Positions 21,181 through 31,859 of a stretch of DNA of 64,000 nt are shown here, one piece after another; position 1 is the first letter of the stretch; each line of letters opens with the position of its first letter. Source of the DNA: Ovis canadensis (Eukaryota; Chordata; Mammalia; Artiodactyla; Bovidae); contig NC_091247.1 of the NCBI RefSeq assembly GCF_042477335.2, positions 226,944,001-227,008,000 of the forward strand, written 5' to 3'. Made by a program: the position numbers and the translations under genes. The notes below the pieces were generated by a model, which ran no database searches, was not told the DNA's origin, and was given only the letters and a program-made list of their open reading frames with translations.

Positions 21181-21795
21181 GCCTCCTTGAGACAGGCTGC
21201 TTTGAGCCACTTTCCCCAACAGGCCTCGCCTCTGGGCCCTGTCCTGGGCCTGCCTAGCCCAGCTGTAGCAGGAACACCCTACCCTTGATGTCTCTTAGTG
21301 AGCTTCCATCCACTCACCCCCTTACCCCCTCCTCGGTTGTAAGTCCCCAGCCATCTGTTGCATTCAGAATTCAGCCTAGTCTCTCTTCCCTGTTGCAGTA
21401 GTCTTGGATAAAATCTTCCCTGCCGGTTCAACATTTCACAAGTGTCAGGATCGTTCCTCTTCAGTACTGCCCACTCCCCAAGTCTCTGCCATCTCATGGG
21501 CCCTGAGACAGTGGACACGGGATAAAGGTCCACGGCCTCAAAGCCCTAGGTTTCTCATGCGCTGACCCTTTGTGTGTCACCTACCCAGGTCTCCCTGGTC
21601 CTGTTAGCTCAACTGTAAGAAAAGTATCTCTGCCTGGCTTCCTCCCTCAATTCAGGAACTGTGTGTTCATTCATTCTAAACCTTGGCTGAGCTCCGCCGC
21701 GGGGCAGGGCGTCCCTGTGCGTCATCTGGTTTCGCTCTCGCTGTAGCGCCGCGAGACCGGTCTGCGGACCTGTTCTTGGTTTCGCACTCCCTTCT
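21181..21795 (-). repeat. Possible endogenous-retrovirus-derived (LTR-like) segment
   Basis: About 600 bp of distinctive sequence lies between the BovB 5' end and a SINE. Its base use is unlike the neighbours, with a polyadenylation-like 'ggataaaatcttccctg' at 21410-21425 and CpG-rich 'ctcgctgtagcgccgcgaga' near 21738-21757. I cannot name the family. It might be an LTR or internal fragment, or single-copy DNA. Confidence 0.3.
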
Positions 21796-22010
21796 TGTTG
21801 TTATTTAGTCACTAAGTCGTGTCCAACTCTTCGCAACCCCACGGACTGTAGCCCGCCAGTCTTCTCTGTCCGTGAGCTTTCCCAGGCAGAAATACCAGAG
21901 TGGGTTGCCATTTCCTTCTCCAGGGGACCTTCCCGACCCGGGGATTGAACCTGCATCTCCTGCAGCTAAAGCCAGGTGTGCCCTCGGCCACTAAGCCTCC
22001 TGGGAAGCCC
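21796..22010 (-). mobile_element. Bov-tA SINE
   Basis: Complete minus-strand Bov-tA with a 'gttgttatttagtcactaag' end and inverted tRNA-like head. Flanking ttcgcactccc and ttgcactag look like a degraded target-site duplication. Confidence 0.9.
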
Positions 22011-22112
22011 TTGCACTAGTTCACACTTTAAAAAAAAAAAAACTCCTTATTTTAACAAGTTAGAATCATCACGATAACAGAACTCGGCAAGGCCCTTATG
22101 AGAAGATGGCAG

Positions 22113-22220
22113 GGGCTTCCCGGGCGATCCAGCGGTTAAGACTCTACGCTCCCAATGTGATCCCTGGTCAGGGAACTGAGATCCCACATGCCCGATGGCA
22201 CAATCGAAAAAGGAGAAAAA
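22113..22220 (+). mobile_element. CHR-2-type SINE
   Basis: Starts 'ggggcttcccgggcgatcca', has 'gcggttaagactctacgctc', then 'gggaactgagatcccacatg' and an A-rich end. Confidence 0.82.
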
Positions 22221-22680
22221 AACATTACAGACCAGGGTCGCTCGTGAACACACATGCAAAATCCTCAACGCAATTTTAGCAAATCAATCCAGCAAGATAT
22301 ACAAATGATAATAAATTGTGACAAAGCAGACTCTTTTCCAGAAGTGCAAGGTTGGTTTAACAGTCAAAATCAATGATTCATATCATTAACAGTAAAAAAA
22401 TTTTTTAATATTGGATGATTTCAATTGATGCACAAAAGCATGTGCTCAAACTCCTTCATGATTTAAAAGAATTTTTTTTGATTCTTGGCAGTATAGTTAT
22501 AGGAGGGAACTTCACCTACCGAATAAAGAAACTGCAAGAAAACTTCCAGCTAACGTCACAGGGGGAGTGGGGAGACTGACGCTTCTCCCGAAAGGCCAGG
22601 AAAGAGACAAGGTATCTACTGTCACCGCTTTCACTCCACATTGTCCTAGAGGTCCCAGCCCGTCTGTGTGCCAGCAACAC
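22221..22680 (+). mobile_element. L1 ORF2 fragment
   Basis: Resembles the L1 reverse-transcriptase region: 'cacatgcaaaatcctcaacg', '..gcaaatcaatccagcaagat', 'agtgcaaggttggtttaaca', 'tttcaattgatgcacaaaag', '..aaagagacaaggtatctact'. Many indels and stops; ancient. Confidence 0.75.
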
Positions 22681-22690
22681 GACCATCCGC

Positions 22691-23425
22691 CTGAAACCCT
22701 GCATCATCTCCCAACACCCCCCAAACTGAGGCCTGTGCTCTTTCTTGCGCTGGGCGTGGGGGCACGGTCCCAGGAAGGCTGAACTGGGAGGAAAGGGCCA
22801 CAGACGTTGTTTCTGCAGAGCTTTTTCAAGGCAAATTCAAATTGGGTCTGGGTTTCCTGCAGAAGCCAGACTTATTCTCTCTGGCAAACCGGAAAGCAGC
22901 AATTGAAGACACATCCTTGGCAGGACCGCGGGGCTGCACTAAGGCTGCTCGCTGGCCCTGGGTGCTCAGCCTGCGGGAGGGGGGCCAGCTGCCAGCTTCT
23001 TAGAGTGTGCGCTGGGGGGAGAGGTGCAGATGGGGGGCTGGCTGCTTGTGAAAGGCCTCAGCACAGACCCTTTCATCCCCAAGTTTTCCTTCTCACTCCC
23101 CATCCGCGTTGGGGAGGGACAGCACTCGTGGGTCAGAGCTGTTCCCACGGGGAGGGGTCTGGCCCACAAGGCTGGCAGACTGGGTGCTCTGAGCCCACCT
23201 TCTCAGGAGCCCTCAGTGCCTGGACTGAGCCCAAGACCCTCAAAGGCAGGCGCCAAGGCCTGTGTGATGTTCCAGCCTGTGGGATGTGTGTTGGTCCCAG
23301 AGTCCCAAGCCTGATTCTGCCCTAGGGGTGGGAAGGCAGGGCTGGGAAGCTCTCACTGAACTCCCAGAAGGAGGTGGTACCCTACGTCCAGTTCCCAGAG
23401 CCCTTTCTGGACTTCCATTATTACA
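22691..23425. other. Unique intergenic sequence
   Basis: No repeat or supported exon. The frames are GC-rich and domain-free. Confidence 0.4.
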
Positions 23426-23426
23426 G

Positions 23427-23626
23427 TTAACTCATTGGAAAAGACCCTGATCCTGAGAAAGATTGAGAGCAAAAGGAGAAGCAGGCGGCAAAGGATAAGA
23501 TGGTTGGATGGCATCACAGACTCAATAACATGAGTCAGACGGTGAAGGACAGGGGAGCCTGGCGCGCTGCGGTCCACGGGGTCACAAAGAGTCAGACACG
23601 ACTTAGTGACTGAACAACATCAACAG
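23427..23626 (+). mobile_element. BovB LINE 3' end
   Basis: Begins 'ttaactcattggaaaagacc' and ends 'cttagtgactgaacaacatc'. An internal deletion removes part of the 'tgagtttgagcaaactcc' block. Flanking tattaca occurs on both sides. Confidence 0.87.
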
Positions 23627-24703
23627 TATTACAATCCTCAGGCACCAGCTGGCAGAATTGATTTCCAGGTCTGGTTCGCCTGCCCCCACCTCAGAGGTCC
23701 TCAGGGCTACCCCCTGCATCTGGGCCCAAACTCAGAACCTAACACGGACGAGGCATGTGGAAAACACTCCTTGACTTGAACCACACTAGGCTTCTGTGAC
23801 CGTGGCCAGCAAGCCGGGCCAAGTCTTCAGAGAGACTGAAGCCAGGCAGAGAGAGGCCCGGCTTTCAGCTGGGGCCAGGGCTGGGAGCAGATCACTCCTC
23901 CAGGGCTGGAGCTGGAACCAGCGGGTGCAGAGCCAGGAGGCTGCAGCTCTCTGCCAGAGCCCCCCACCCCCCCGGCCACCTGGCAAGTCTACCCACTGCC
24001 CAGGCCGGGTTACTACCCCCAGCCAGCCTGGCCCCGTCATCACAGCCTCAGCTCGGCTCCTACGTCTCACAACTTGTCCTGCCCTGTCTCTCTCAGTCTG
24101 AGGGTCGAAGAAGGGGGCTGTCTCGTGGTGATCCAGGGAGAGAGTCCCCACTACCAAAGCGCCCCTCAAGATGGCCAGGAGCACCCCGGTGGGAAAACAG
24201 GGTGAGTGGCTCGCTTGTCGCCTAGAGAGAGGACATACCTGGGAGCCGTGGGCGCCTGAAAGAAAGGACTTCCGGGCGCTGGGCGTGTGCTGGGTGATTG
24301 GTAGGTCTGCGTCCCAGATTGGACCTTCTCAGGAAGGGCGGATGGTGCTGTGATCAGGAATCTTGGTAAACCTTCTCCACAGGGAGGGGAGCCTGGCTCC
24401 AGGAGTCACTCCTGTAGCCGGGAAGGGAGAGGTTTGGTCATTTTGTGGCCTGGCCGATGTTCATACCGTCATCGTGTTCAGTGATCACCGAGCTGCTTTT
24501 GATGAGCTTTGTCTGGTGTCGGTGTTCTGTGCAAGTGTGTGTTTTGTGGGAGGGCAGGCTGTTTGTTCTGGAGAGGGAGGGGTCCCCAGAAAAAGAGGAG
24601 AGTTGCATGGAGCACGGCCCCCTGAACATTCAGGGAAAGTCCTGAATGCACCAGAGGCTTCAAAACTGGGGACACTCACAGCATTTCGTTTCTTCCATAG
24701 TAT
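23627..24703. other. Unique intergenic sequence
   Basis: No repeat or supported exon recognised. Confidence 0.4.
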
Positions 24704-24716
24704 TTATGTGTATAAT

Positions 24717-24884
24717 GGACTTCGCTGGTGGCTGAGATGGTAAAGAATCCACCTGCAATGCAGGAGACCCAGGTTCGGTCCCTGGGTTGGGAAGATCCTC
24801 TGGTTGGGAGAAAGGAATGGCAACCCACTCCAGTATTCTTGCCTGGAGAATCCCATGGACAGAGGAGCCAGGCAGGCTACAGTC
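24717..24884 (+). mobile_element. Bov-tA SINE with perfect 13-bp target-site duplication
   Basis: Plus-strand Bov-tA, head 'ggacttcgctggtggctgag', truncated at the 3' side after 'ggcaggctacagtc'. It is flanked by an exact 13-bp repeat ttatgtgtataat at 24704-24716 and 24885-24897. This is the cleanest insertion in the window and probably a young one. Confidence 0.95.
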
Positions 24885-25065
24885 TTATGTGTATAATATT
24901 CTTGTACCATTGCAAGCACCTCATGAGAGGAAGATTAATCCTAAAGCACTGAGCCAATCTCCTGTCCAGGAGTCCCTGGACAGAAGCCCGTAGGACAGGG
25001 ATCCAGGCTATCGTAAAGCCAAACTCAGCTTCAGGAAACCTGGCTTCTAGTCCTGGTCTCACTGC

Positions 25066-25350
25066 CTAGGCTAGTTTCCCGTGGCTACAGACGGCCACAG
25101 ACTTAAAATACAAGTTTATTCTGTTATTGTTCTGGAGGCCAGAAGTCAGCGGGGCCACATGCCTTCTGGAGAGTCTAGGGAAGAATTCATCTTGTACTTT
25201 TTCTACCTTTAAGAGGCCTCCTGCATCCCATGACTGGTGGCCCCTTCCTATGTCTTCAAAGCCATAGGGGAGCATCTTCCAATCTCTCTGTGCCTGTTGC
25301 CATAGCACCCTTTCTCCCTCCTGCCTGCTTCTCATAGGATCCTTAGGAGG
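25066..25350 (+). repeat. Ancient mammalian interspersed repeat
   Basis: Shares the motifs '..gctagtttcccgtggctaca', 'aaatacaagtttattctgtt', 'gttctggaggccagaagtca', 'agaggcctcctgcatcccat' and 'ccttcctatgtcttcaaagc' with the elements at 13.1-13.7 kb and 59.8-60.7 kb. Confidence 0.65.
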
Positions 25351-25776
25351 GTATCAGGCCCACTGGGTAACCAGAATCATCTCCCCAGTTGAAGCTCCTG
25401 AATCACATCTTCAAAGTTCCTTTGGCCGTGAAAGGCGATACCTGCACAGGGATTGGGGATTGGGACGGGGACCTCTTTTGGGGCCGTTACAAGCCCGGCA
25501 CATAGTGCGATGCAGGGCAGGTCACTGCACGTTGCTGGCTTCCATCTCCCTGTCTGCCGTCACTGGATAGGTGTCTCCAAGGGTCTGCCCCATGCAGAAG
25601 AGGCTCAGAGAGCCCTCGGAATCCTTGGGCTGTTTCCACATCCCACAAAAGCACCAAACCCCCTCTTGGCCAAGTGGGATGTATTGGAGACTCCAGAAGG
25701 GGTCCCAGATCCACAGGGGCAGTGTTGGAGATAGCAAGACTCACCCATCAGACAGCTAAGCTTTCCACAGGGCTTT

Positions 25777-25956
25777 GGTTGGTTTTAGTATTTATATTGA
25801 TTTATTTATTTGACCGTGCTGGGTCTTAGTTGCCACAGGTGGGATTTTTGATCTTTGTTGCAACACGTGGGAGCTAGCTCCCCAACCAGGGCTCGAACCC
25901 CGGGCCCCTGACATTGGGAGCGTGGAGTCTTAGCCACTAGACCACCAAAGAAGTCT
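25777..25956 (-). mobile_element. CHR-type SINE with target-site duplication
   Basis: Minus-strand CHR SINE with a TTTA-rich tail, 'gaccgtgctgggtcttagtt', 'gctagctccccaaccagggc', and the head 'ccactagaccaccaaagaag'. The 9-mer cagggcttt occurs at both ends (25768-25776 and 25957-25965). Confidence 0.9.
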
Positions 25957-25969
25957 CAGGGCTTTAGAT

Positions 25970-26544
25970 CTGCTAAGTATGCCTCTTCCACGCCAGGCGG
26001 TGAGCAAAAGCTTACTAAATGATGTTCAGTGACTCAATCAGCCAGTGAATAAGTGAAAGAACAAATTGACAAGTGCGACCCTCCCCCACTGCACAGACAG
26101 GAGCCTGAGGCTCTGCAGAGTCTGTGTCCTTCCACACTAGGGCCGACCCGGCACACAGCAGGGCTGACCTCCTTCGGAGGGCGGGGAAGGAAACGGAAGG
26201 TCGGCGGCCACCGCAGGGCTGGGGCCTCACCTGAGCCGCCTGCGGCTTCCCACGGCTTCACGTGACCTGCAGATTAGCTCAGAGGAGACACATGTGCAGG
26301 CTGGGGTTTCCTGCCAGGCCCAGGGAAACGCTCAGTTCTCACCCAGCAGCTGGAGGACACGGATGGGGCTCTGGGGGGTCGACTGCTTCTGGATAACCTG
26401 GGACCCCTTCACACTTACCCTCCAGTCCTGCGCCCCTCAAAGGAGAAGAGCTCAAAATCCCCCAAAGCCAGATACAGACTTTAAACCAGGGGGTCCTGGG
26501 TTGGGACGACTGGCTCTGTCGTCACTCACCGCATGTGGTCCAGG
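25970..26544. other. Unique intergenic sequence
   Basis: No supported gene or clear repeat. Confidence 0.4.
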
Positions 26545-27735
26545 ATATCTTTTAAAGGCTTTATTGTTTTGGAGTAGTTTTAGGTTTACAGCAAAATTTA
26601 GGTACAGAGATTTCCGGTGTACTCTCTGCCCCCACATTGCAGAGCCTCCCCCAGTGTCAACAGCGGAGGCCAGGGTGGTACATTTGTTACGATTTGTGAG
26701 CCGACACTGATACCTCCTTATCACACAAAGTCGATAGTTGGCCTTAGGGACGGACATTCTTTGGGTTTGGACCAACCTATAAGGACATGTATCCACTATG
26801 ACAACATCATAGAGAAGTTACACGGCCAGAAAAATCCTCCGCGCTCCATCTGTTCATCCCTCCTCCCCCTAACCCTTGGTGACCTTTGATCGTACTGTCT
26901 CCATAGTTCTGCCTTTTCCAAAAAGTCATCAAGTTGGACTCACACAGGATGTAGCCTTTTCAAACTGGCTTCTTTCACTTAGTAATATGCATTTATGTTT
27001 CCTGACTCTTAATGGCTTAATATTAATAGTTCTTTTCCTTTTAGCACTGAATAACATTTTATTGTATGGCTATACCACAGTTTATCCACTCACTGAAGGA
27101 CACCTTGGTTGCTTCCAAGTGTTGGCAAAATGACTAAAGCTCCCCAAAATATTCGTATGCACATTTTGCACAGATTTAAGTTTCAGCTCCTCTGGGTAAA
27201 TACCAAGGAAGGAGAGTGATTGCTGGATTGTATGGTAAGTGAAAGTGAAGTCGCTCAGTCGTGTCCGACTCTTTGTAACCCCACGGACTGTATGTAGCCT
27301 ACCAGGCTCCTCTGTCCATGGGACTCTCCAGGCAAGAGTACTGGAGTGGGTAGCCATTTCCCTCTCCAGGAGATCTGCCCAACCCAGGGATCAAACCCGG
27401 GTCTCCCGCATTGTAGGCAGACGCTTTACCGTCTGAGCCAAGAGGGAGTGGGGGTTGTGTGGGAAGAGTATGTTTCATTTTGTAAGAAACCAATGAACGG
27501 TCTTCCAGAGTAGCTGCACCAGTCTGCGTTCCCACCTGCAGTCAATGAGAACTCCTGTTGCTTCATGTTTTTGCCAGCATTGGGTGATGTCAGTGTTCTG
27601 GATTTTGGCCATTCTAATAGGTATATAATGGTATCGCATAGTGGTAATGCATTTCCCTAATAATATTGGATGCAAGGTATGTTTCATATGCTTGTTTGCC
27701 ATTTGAATATCTTCTTTGGCCAGGCATCTATTAGG
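26545..27735 (-). mobile_element. L1 LINE 3' end, interrupted by a SINE
   Basis: Inverted L1 3' region: 'ggtttacagcaaaatttagg', 'acattgcagagcctccccca', 'aaaatcctccgcgctccatc', 'ggcttctttcacttagtaat', '..tggttgcttccaagtgttgg', and beyond the SINE 'gtaagaaaccaatgaacggt' and 'gttctggattttggccattc'. It overlaps in content with the + strand copy at 3160-3940. Confidence 0.88.
27240..27452 (-). mobile_element. Bov-tA SINE inserted in L1
   Basis: Minus-strand Bov-tA inserted in the L1. The flanking 14-mers gattgtatggtaag (27226-27239) and ggttgtgtgggaag (27453-27466) agree at 11 of 14 positions and derive from the L1 target. Confidence 0.92.
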
Positions 27736-27754
27736 ATCTCTGGCTGGGCATGTT

Positions 27755-27820
27755 TTATAACCTCTCTGCTCCTCAGTTTCCACTTCTGTAAAGTGGCAAA
27801 AATAATATCTATCTGTTCTA
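27755..27820 (+). repeat. MIR-like relic
   Basis: Short match to the MIR core: 'aacctctctgctcctcagtt' then 'ccacttctgtaaagtggcaa' and 'aataatatct'. Confidence 0.5.
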
Positions 27821-28265
27821 GTTCTGGTCCCAGTAGAAGATAGAATTTGCCCCAGGTGGTCCAAATAAGTCACGTGACTAAAGAGACTACTTACAGAGGT
27901 GTGACAGGATCAGGAGCGCCCAGAGACCAGTGATGGCAGGAAGCTGCCGCCATCCTTGGGGCTGGAAGAACTATCAATAGCAGAGGAAATAATGTTTCCA
28001 GCGGAAGCTGGTGGGAGCTAGTCACAGAGGGCTTCCCGGCCAGAGTTGTAGTCATGGAGGTGAGCAGATGGTGCCCATGCGCAGCATGTGGCGATAGGAA
28101 GAGAGGCCCCATCCTCTCTCCCTCCCCCTCTGATCTCCAGCTGTTGTCTCCACTGGCCAAACCCAAACAGGCATCAGTAGGGGATGCAGTCCACAGGACT
28201 GGCACAGAGTCTGGATCTAGGGGGGACAAGGGAGGCCACAAGTGACGAGTGACTGGCACTGCTCA

Positions 28266-28400
28266 TTGTGGGGTCATTCATCCACTCATTCTTTCAACAA
28301 ACATCTATCTGGCACCTTCCAAGTGCCAAACACTGCGCTAAGCACCAGGAACCCTTTGGAGGAAGAAAAGAGACAAAGCCCCACCTTGGGGAATTTACAT
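28266..28400 (-). repeat. L2-like LINE 3' relic
   Basis: Reads 'attcatccactcattctttc', 'aacaaacatctatctggcac', 'ccaagtgccaaacactgcgc', '..ggggaatttacattc', the inverted order of an L2 3' end. Confidence 0.55.
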
Positions 28401-28416
28401 TCTACCATTAAACTAT

Positions 28417-28622
28417 GGGCTTCCTTGTGGCTCAGTGGTAAAGAAGCCACCTGCCAAGGCAGGAGGGTTTGATCCCTGGGTCAGGAAGATCCCCTGGAGA
28501 AGGAAATGGCAACCCACTCCAGTATTCTTGCCTGAGAAATCCCATGGACAGAGGAGCCTGGTGGGCTACAGTCCATGGGGTTGCAAAACAGTCAAACACA
28601 ACTTAGTGACTAAACAACAACA
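28417..28622 (+). mobile_element. Bov-tA SINE
   Basis: Complete + strand Bov-tA from 'gggcttccttgtggctcagt' to 'cttagtgactaaacaacaac'. aaactat flanks both sides (28410-28416 and 28626-28632). Confidence 0.93.
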
Positions 28623-28639
28623 ATCAAACTATATAATAA

Positions 28640-29364
28640 AGAAATAACCCACTGCAGAATGTAATGCCAAGTGCAAGTACTAAGAAGTAAAAGGAAGCAA
28701 GAGAAGAGAAGAGAAGGGTGGGGCAATGTTAGAGAGTCCAGAAAACATGCTAGAAACTCCCAGGGCACATTCCATGGGTTTGCTCAGCTGGCCCCTCCGT
28801 CCTGATACCCCCTCCTCCTTCAGGGATGCCAGGGCCTGCTGCCCAGGCAGAGGTGCTCATCCCAGGGCCCTGGAGCACCCCTTCAGCACACTCCCTCTCC
28901 CGGACTTGGGCACCAGGAATGACTGCCCTTCGATTGGCCCCATTATGCCACTACTTCGGGGCGTTGGGTGGCTTAGCTGCAACCAGTGCAAGGATGGGAA
29001 AGATGTTTTAGTCCTGAACATAGACATAAATATTTGCATAACTGCATTTCAAAACTTCACAACAATCACTACAGGTTAAAACATACAAAAACCGGTACCC
29101 ATCTCTGCCAGCCCACCCCAGCCAGGCCGCCTGGCCCTGGCAGCGCTCAGTGACTCGGCTTCCAACCAGCACTGCCTGTTACTCTAACCCTGCCAGAGAA
29201 TTCTGGTCCAGGAGTCCCTCCCACCCCCCAACACAGTGTCAGAAAGGAGACAAGGGTAGTGTCTTTAAGTGAAGGTGAAAAGAATCCTTTTTAGACACTC
29301 TGGAGTGTGGACCTGGGCGCTGGGTGCAGAGGGCTGGGTGTGGGGTATTGGGGTGTTGGCTATT
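28640..29364. other. Unique sequence upstream of the distal CpG island
   Basis: No gene or clear repeat apart from a short GAGAA-type low-complexity run at 28697-28718. Confidence 0.4.
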
Positions 29365-29545
29365 TCCACCGCAGCGGAACTTTTCAAACGTCCTGGGAGC
29401 TGGGGGATCACCAGGAGAGCTTGCTAAATCCCAGGTTCCTAGGCTCCGTCTCCAGTTTCTGTAGGTCTGGGTGAGGCCGAGAATTTCCAGTTTCTATTAA
29501 GTTCCGGGGTGATGCCCATGAAGCAGTCGCCCACTCTTTGACGAC
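29365..29545 (+). repeat. MER5-like DNA transposon relic
   Basis: Follows the order of the small hAT element MER5: 'gcggaacttttcaaacgtcc', 'gggatcaccaggagagcttg', 'ctaaatcccaggttcctagg', 'ctccgtctccagtttctgta', then '..ccggggtgatgcccatgaag'. It is non-autonomous and ancient. A second trace lies at about 31380-31470. Confidence 0.5.
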
Positions 29546-30059
29546 TGGAAGCCCTGGGATATTTAGATGCTGGAAGAGTTTGTCTGTCCCATCCCTCCCC
29601 TCTCTGCCCCACCCCACGGCCCCACTCCACCCCCCGCAAAACCCCAAGCCCCAGGGCAGGGATTGAATCTGAGCGTCTGATCTTTCCTCTCAGCTCCCGG
29701 TCCCCGCACAGGCTGCGACTTGGGGAGGGGGCTCTCAGTGGGCGTGGGAGAGAGCCGAGGAGAGATGGATCACTGGCCAGAGATCCGATGGGACCGCCCG
29801 GGTGGCCGGGGACGCCCCCTTCCCCGGCGGGCGCCGCCCACAGCCTGCGCAGTGCACCCGGATGGGGGGGATCCGGGGAGGGCACCCCCGGCTCGCGGCT
29901 GCCAGCTCGGACGGGCCCCGGCCCCCCGGCCTCCGCAGTGGGTGGGCGTGCCCGCGGCCCAGGCGGCCGCCTCCCGCCGCCCTCCGGCGGCCCCGGCGGC
30001 CCGGTGGCCGCAGCCGCGTCGGGCGCCCTGCGCGGGCCCGGGGGGCGGAGCGGGGCGGG

Positions 30060-30139
30060 GCCACCGCGGCCCCCTCCCCCGGCCCCGGGCTCCGGCTCTG
30101 CGCGGCGGCAGCAGCGGCGGAGGCGGCGCGGTGACCAAG
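30060..30139 (+). other. PRR5: Candidate non-coding first exon with GTGAGC donor
   Basis: Downstream of the GC boxes the sequence ends in 'ggtgaccaag' followed by GTGAGC at 30140, a good donor. There is no ATG in a useful context before it. The start is a guess at a TSS; only the donor is really visible. Confidence 0.35.
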
Positions 30140-30245
30140 GTGAGCGGCGGCGACGGGTCCGGGAGGCCCCCGCCGCGGGAGGGGGCCGGGGGAGGCGCGC
30201 GCGCCCCTCGGAGGGTTGGGGGGCCCTGGCGGCGCCGCCGGAGTG

Positions 30246-30272
30246 GCGTGTGTGCGCGCGCGCGCGCGTGTC
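30246..30272. repeat. Alternating GT/GC purine-pyrimidine run
   Basis: 'gtgtgtgcgcgcgcgcgcgc' followed by gtgtcgcg, an alternating purine-pyrimidine tract inside the CpG island, with the composition that favours Z-DNA. Confidence 0.9.
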
Positions 30273-30340
30273 GCGTCTGGTGCGGGGACACGGGGTGGGG
30301 TGGGGGTCGGGCTGTCCCCTTGGTTGGGGATCCAGCTTCT

Positions 30341-31720
30341 CCCACCCGGGTCTCCCGGGACCTCGGAGCTCGTCTCTCGCAGTCTCTCTCTGGACGCGCC
30401 CCCCGCCCCCACCTCGCCCCACTCCGCCGGCTTCTCTGTCTCTGAGTTTCTCTGTCTCTGTGGGTGGGTCTCTGCATGTCCGTCCAGCAGCTCGTCCAGC
30501 TGTCTCTTTCCTGATCGCCCTCCCCACTCCACCCCGCCACTGCCCCCTCCCCCTCGCAGCTCTCCCCTCTCTTTCCACTGCCCCCCCTTAATGGAGCAAA
30601 CAAAGATGGTCGAGGGAGGGAGACACCTCGTTTCTGAGCCCTGTCCTGGCTCAGCGCGGGGGCCCCACCCCTTGGCCTCTGGCCGGGGCCTGCCGCCACC
30701 TTCCTGCAGGGAGCTGGCCTGCAGAGCTGTGGGGGTGGGCTGGGGGCAGCAGGCACGTCTGAGGGCAGAGGGCCTCCCGCCTCCAGCAGGAGCATGTAGA
30801 GCCTTGTGCCCTCCACCTGGGGAGCCCCCTCCCATCTTTTGAGAGGTGGCACTTGAGGCGGACCTGCCCAGTCAGAATCAGATCTGACCCTGGACCCTTT
30901 GCCCTCGGGCAAAATCAGATCATGCCCTGGACCCGGTTGGCATGAGCAGCGCCTGACCGCTTTCTAAGATTTTTTTTTCCCAATGGAGCTGAGGTAGGGG
31001 AGAACTTGCTGGGGCGGGGGAGGGTCCCTGTTCCCCCGGTCCTAGGGTGTGGTCCAGCCCTGCTCGGCCAGGCCACTTCCTGAGGGCGACCTCCATTTCC
31101 CCCTCCGTGGCTTGGGGCGGCGGTCAGAGCTGCAGGCAGCCGCCATGAGGACCCTGTGGGACGGCCATCGGGTCCAGGTGATTAGGTATGCTCATGGCAA
31201 GACCGGAGCTGCACCCCGGGATCCCAGAGGCCAGTCCCTGGACTGCATCTGAAGGGGGAGGGGAGCTCCCTGTGGCCACTCAGACCTGCTGCAAGGCCCA
31301 ACCCGACTCTTCCTGGAGCTCTGGGAGGAGAGGCTGGCAACTCTAGACCATCCTGTCTAACGACAGTGCTTAATATAATGCTGACCCCTGGGCTCCTGTC
31401 CTGACCTCTGATGGGGCACCAGGCATCTGCATTTTACAGCTTCAGCCCCCTTCTGATGCACCATCAGGTGTGAGCGCCGCTGGGTGGTGGCATTGGGTGA
31501 TCAGACGAGGTCACATGGCTCCGTCTGCCTGGCATGAGGTGGGGCAGACCCAGGAGGAGCCCATCCTAGGGGCATGGCCTTGCTGGGGTAAGCCACTTGC
31601 CCTCTTTGAGCCCAAGTCCAGTCGATCAGAGGAGGTTCCGGCCTCCTCAGCAACTTTACTGCCGAATGGGCTGGGGTTCTGAGGCATTGTTTAAATGAAG
31701 GTGAGGCAGATGCTATGAAC
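30341..31720. other. Intronic sequence, mostly unique
   Basis: CpG density falls off after the island. There is a faint MER5-like trace at 31380-31470 ('gcatctgcattttacagctt', 'tctgatgcaccatcaggtg'). No exon supported. Confidence 0.4.
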
Positions 31721-31724
31721 CCAA

Positions 31725-31850
31725 GCAGGCCTGGATCAGCATCCCAGGACCCCCGCTGGCTGGCTGTGTGGCCCTGGGCAAGTCACTCAGCTTCTGTGGG
31801 CCTCAGGTTCCTTATCTGGAAACTGGGAACCACAGCATTACCGACTCCTA
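31725..31850 (+). repeat. MIR SINE relic
   Basis: Clear MIR core: 'ggctgtgtggccctgggcaa', 'gtcactcagcttctgtgggc', 'ctcaggttccttatctggaa'. Plus orientation. Confidence 0.75.
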
Positions 31851-31859
31851 GGGGATGGT

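Larger units (their letters stand above)
29780..30340 (+). promoter_or_regulatory. PRR5: CpG island; candidate distal PRR5 promoter
   Basis: Very dense CpG over about 550 bp. Tandem GC boxes lie at 30041-30060 (gggggcggagcggggcgggg), CGG-rich sequence at 30108-30130, and there is no TATA box. It is the strongest CpG cluster between the left end and 56.8 kb. The + strand donor at 30140 suits a short non-coding first exon. Assignment to PRR5 rests on orientation and on PRR5 being the next recognisable gene. An antisense or separate lncRNA promoter is the alternative. Confidence 0.6.

Noticed and set aside
29439..30912. Several long antisense frames of up to 380 residues over the distal CpG island
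   Set aside because: Arg/Pro/Gly/Ala-rich frames in overlapping phases on both strands are expected where GC content is extreme and stop codons are rare. No domain or splice support.
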